A model generated the notes under the pieces. It did not search any database. It worked only from the letters and a program-made list of their open reading frames with translations, and had not been told where the DNA came from. DNA of 57,109 nucleotides, from positions 1-57,109 of the forward strand of contig NZ_SCSK01000037.1 in assembly GCF_004297875.1 (NCBI RefSeq), written 5' to 3'. The stretch is from Pandoraea sp. (GTDB lineage: Bacteria > Pseudomonadota > Gammaproteobacteria > Burkholderiales > Burkholderiaceae). This document shows, piece by piece, positions 56,562 through 57,109 of this stretch (positions within the stretch are counted from its first letter, which is position 1; every line of letters starts with the position of its first letter). The position numbers and the translations under genes are program-made.

Positions 56562-56993
56562 TCAATCGCCTTCATCTGCGGGCGAATTGGTCTTGAACCG
56601 ATAGGTTGGCGTGAAACGGTCAATGCCGGCATACTCGCGCACTTGTTCGGGCGCTGGCGAGACTTTGTTGCGCACAGGATCGGCTTCCGGTGCTCCAAAG
56701 GCCAGTCTGGCTGGAATCACGCCAACCCAAACCGGCCAGTCTGGATTGTCTGTCTCCTTATCCGGGAATTCGTCTCGAGCTTTGGCGGAGACGGTACTTA
56801 ATCGAATGCGCATCACGACTACAGCGCGCATTTCGCTGTCGGTGACGGGGCGCAGTGTTTCCCATCTGCCTGCGACGACATGGTCGACAAACGCTCGCAT
56901 CGCAAATTTCTTCTGCTCGGGATCGTTCACAACCTCGCAACGTCCCTGCACAACAACAGACCGGTAGTTATACGAGTGGTTGAACGCACTATG
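56562..56993 (-). pseudogene. Pyridoxamine-5'-phosphate-oxidase-like flavin protein, 5' end lost
   Basis: The frame encodes the C-terminal two-thirds of an FMN-binding split-barrel protein of the PPOX type: SAFNHSYNYRSVVVQGRCEV, FVDHVVAGRWETLRPVTDSE, RLSTVSAKARDEFPDKETDN, PVWVGVIPARLAFG. Similarity starts at SAFNH (about 56990); codons upstream run on to the window edge but no longer resemble the family. The break coincides with what looks like the end of an insertion sequence. Internal GTG 56951 is the only later start. Confidence 0.65.
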
Positions 56994-56995
56994 AC

Positions 56996-57109
56996 CTAGC
57001 AGGCTGTTGAAAAGCGCCTCGTCACGAAGAGCGAAGCAATGTTCAGGAGTGTTTTGCGTGCGATTTTCCGCTGAAATCCAGATGCGCCGACCAGCCCGCG
57101 CAGGCAGTT
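56996..57109 (-). mobile_element. Probable end of an insertion sequence (transposase 3' end)
   Basis: On the minus strand from the window edge one frame reads NCLRGLVGASGFQRKIARKT, then LLNIASLFVTRRFSTAC and a stop at 56996, which looks like the C-terminus of a DDE transposase (basic, Leu/Phe-rich helix). GGCTGTTGAAAAG (57003-57015) next to the stop resembles the termini of several IS families. The element continues outside the window; the family is not established. Confidence 0.5.

Overview
High-GC bacterial DNA, most likely from a beta-proteobacterium of the Burkholderiaceae. The inference rests on the gene style: a 746-residue monomeric isocitrate dehydrogenase, CopA/CopB/CopI-type copper genes, an entericidin-like lipoprotein and a dense photolyase/cryptochrome operon. 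The species cannot be fixed from the sequence alone. I saw no rRNA, tRNA or CRISPR array.

Bases 1 to about 27,600 form a metal- and redox-stress island. It opens with small secreted or membrane proteins rich in Gly and Met, a frameshifted blue-copper protein, and a P1B copper ATPase. Next comes a run of DUF302, cyclopropane-fatty-acid synthase (frameshifted), two YHS proteins, an MFS permease, DUF5676, DUF3141 and an ion channel. Then follow a TlpA/DsbD-like thiol redox pair and copA-copB-copI. Three inverted repeats of the form TGAC-N6-GTCA, matching the CusR/CopR/PcoR copper box, lie at 2117, 2997 and 16023, but no copper two-component regulator is in the window. On the minus strand follow a secreted TlpA protein, an unknown secreted protein and a four-gene reactive-sulfur operon (ArsR-rhodanese, persulfide-dioxygenase-like hydrolase, MFS, YeeE/YedE). 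The island ends with a mercury module whose merR looks intact while all three divergent genes are broken.

Bases 27,800 to 46,400 look more like ordinary chromosome: UPF0114, a TetR regulator beside two YfcG/YghU-type glutathione transferases, a phosphoesterase, icd, two ClC transporters separated by a MarR regulator, a class II glutamine amidotransferase, a MerR regulator divergent from a flavin oxidoreductase, trpS and a DsbG-like protein. Upstream of trpS is what reads as a complete ribosome-mediated attenuator: a 16-codon leader ORF with tandem Trp codons, a competing pairing segment and an intrinsic terminator.

Bases 46,400 to 52,800 are a light/DNA-repair operon on the minus strand. A MerR-type regulator that resembles LitR but lacks a visible B12 motif is followed by three different photolyase/cryptochrome proteins, DUF2256 and an SDR, mostly with 4-base overlaps. 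The right end carries a DCC protein, a truncated amidohydrolase, entericidin, a cupin, a LysR/EamA pair, and a flavin-nucleotide-binding protein apparently cut by an insertion sequence at the window edge.

Single-base lesions (frameshifts and in-frame stops) occur only in the left island. They may be genuine decay or sequencing error; raw reads would decide.
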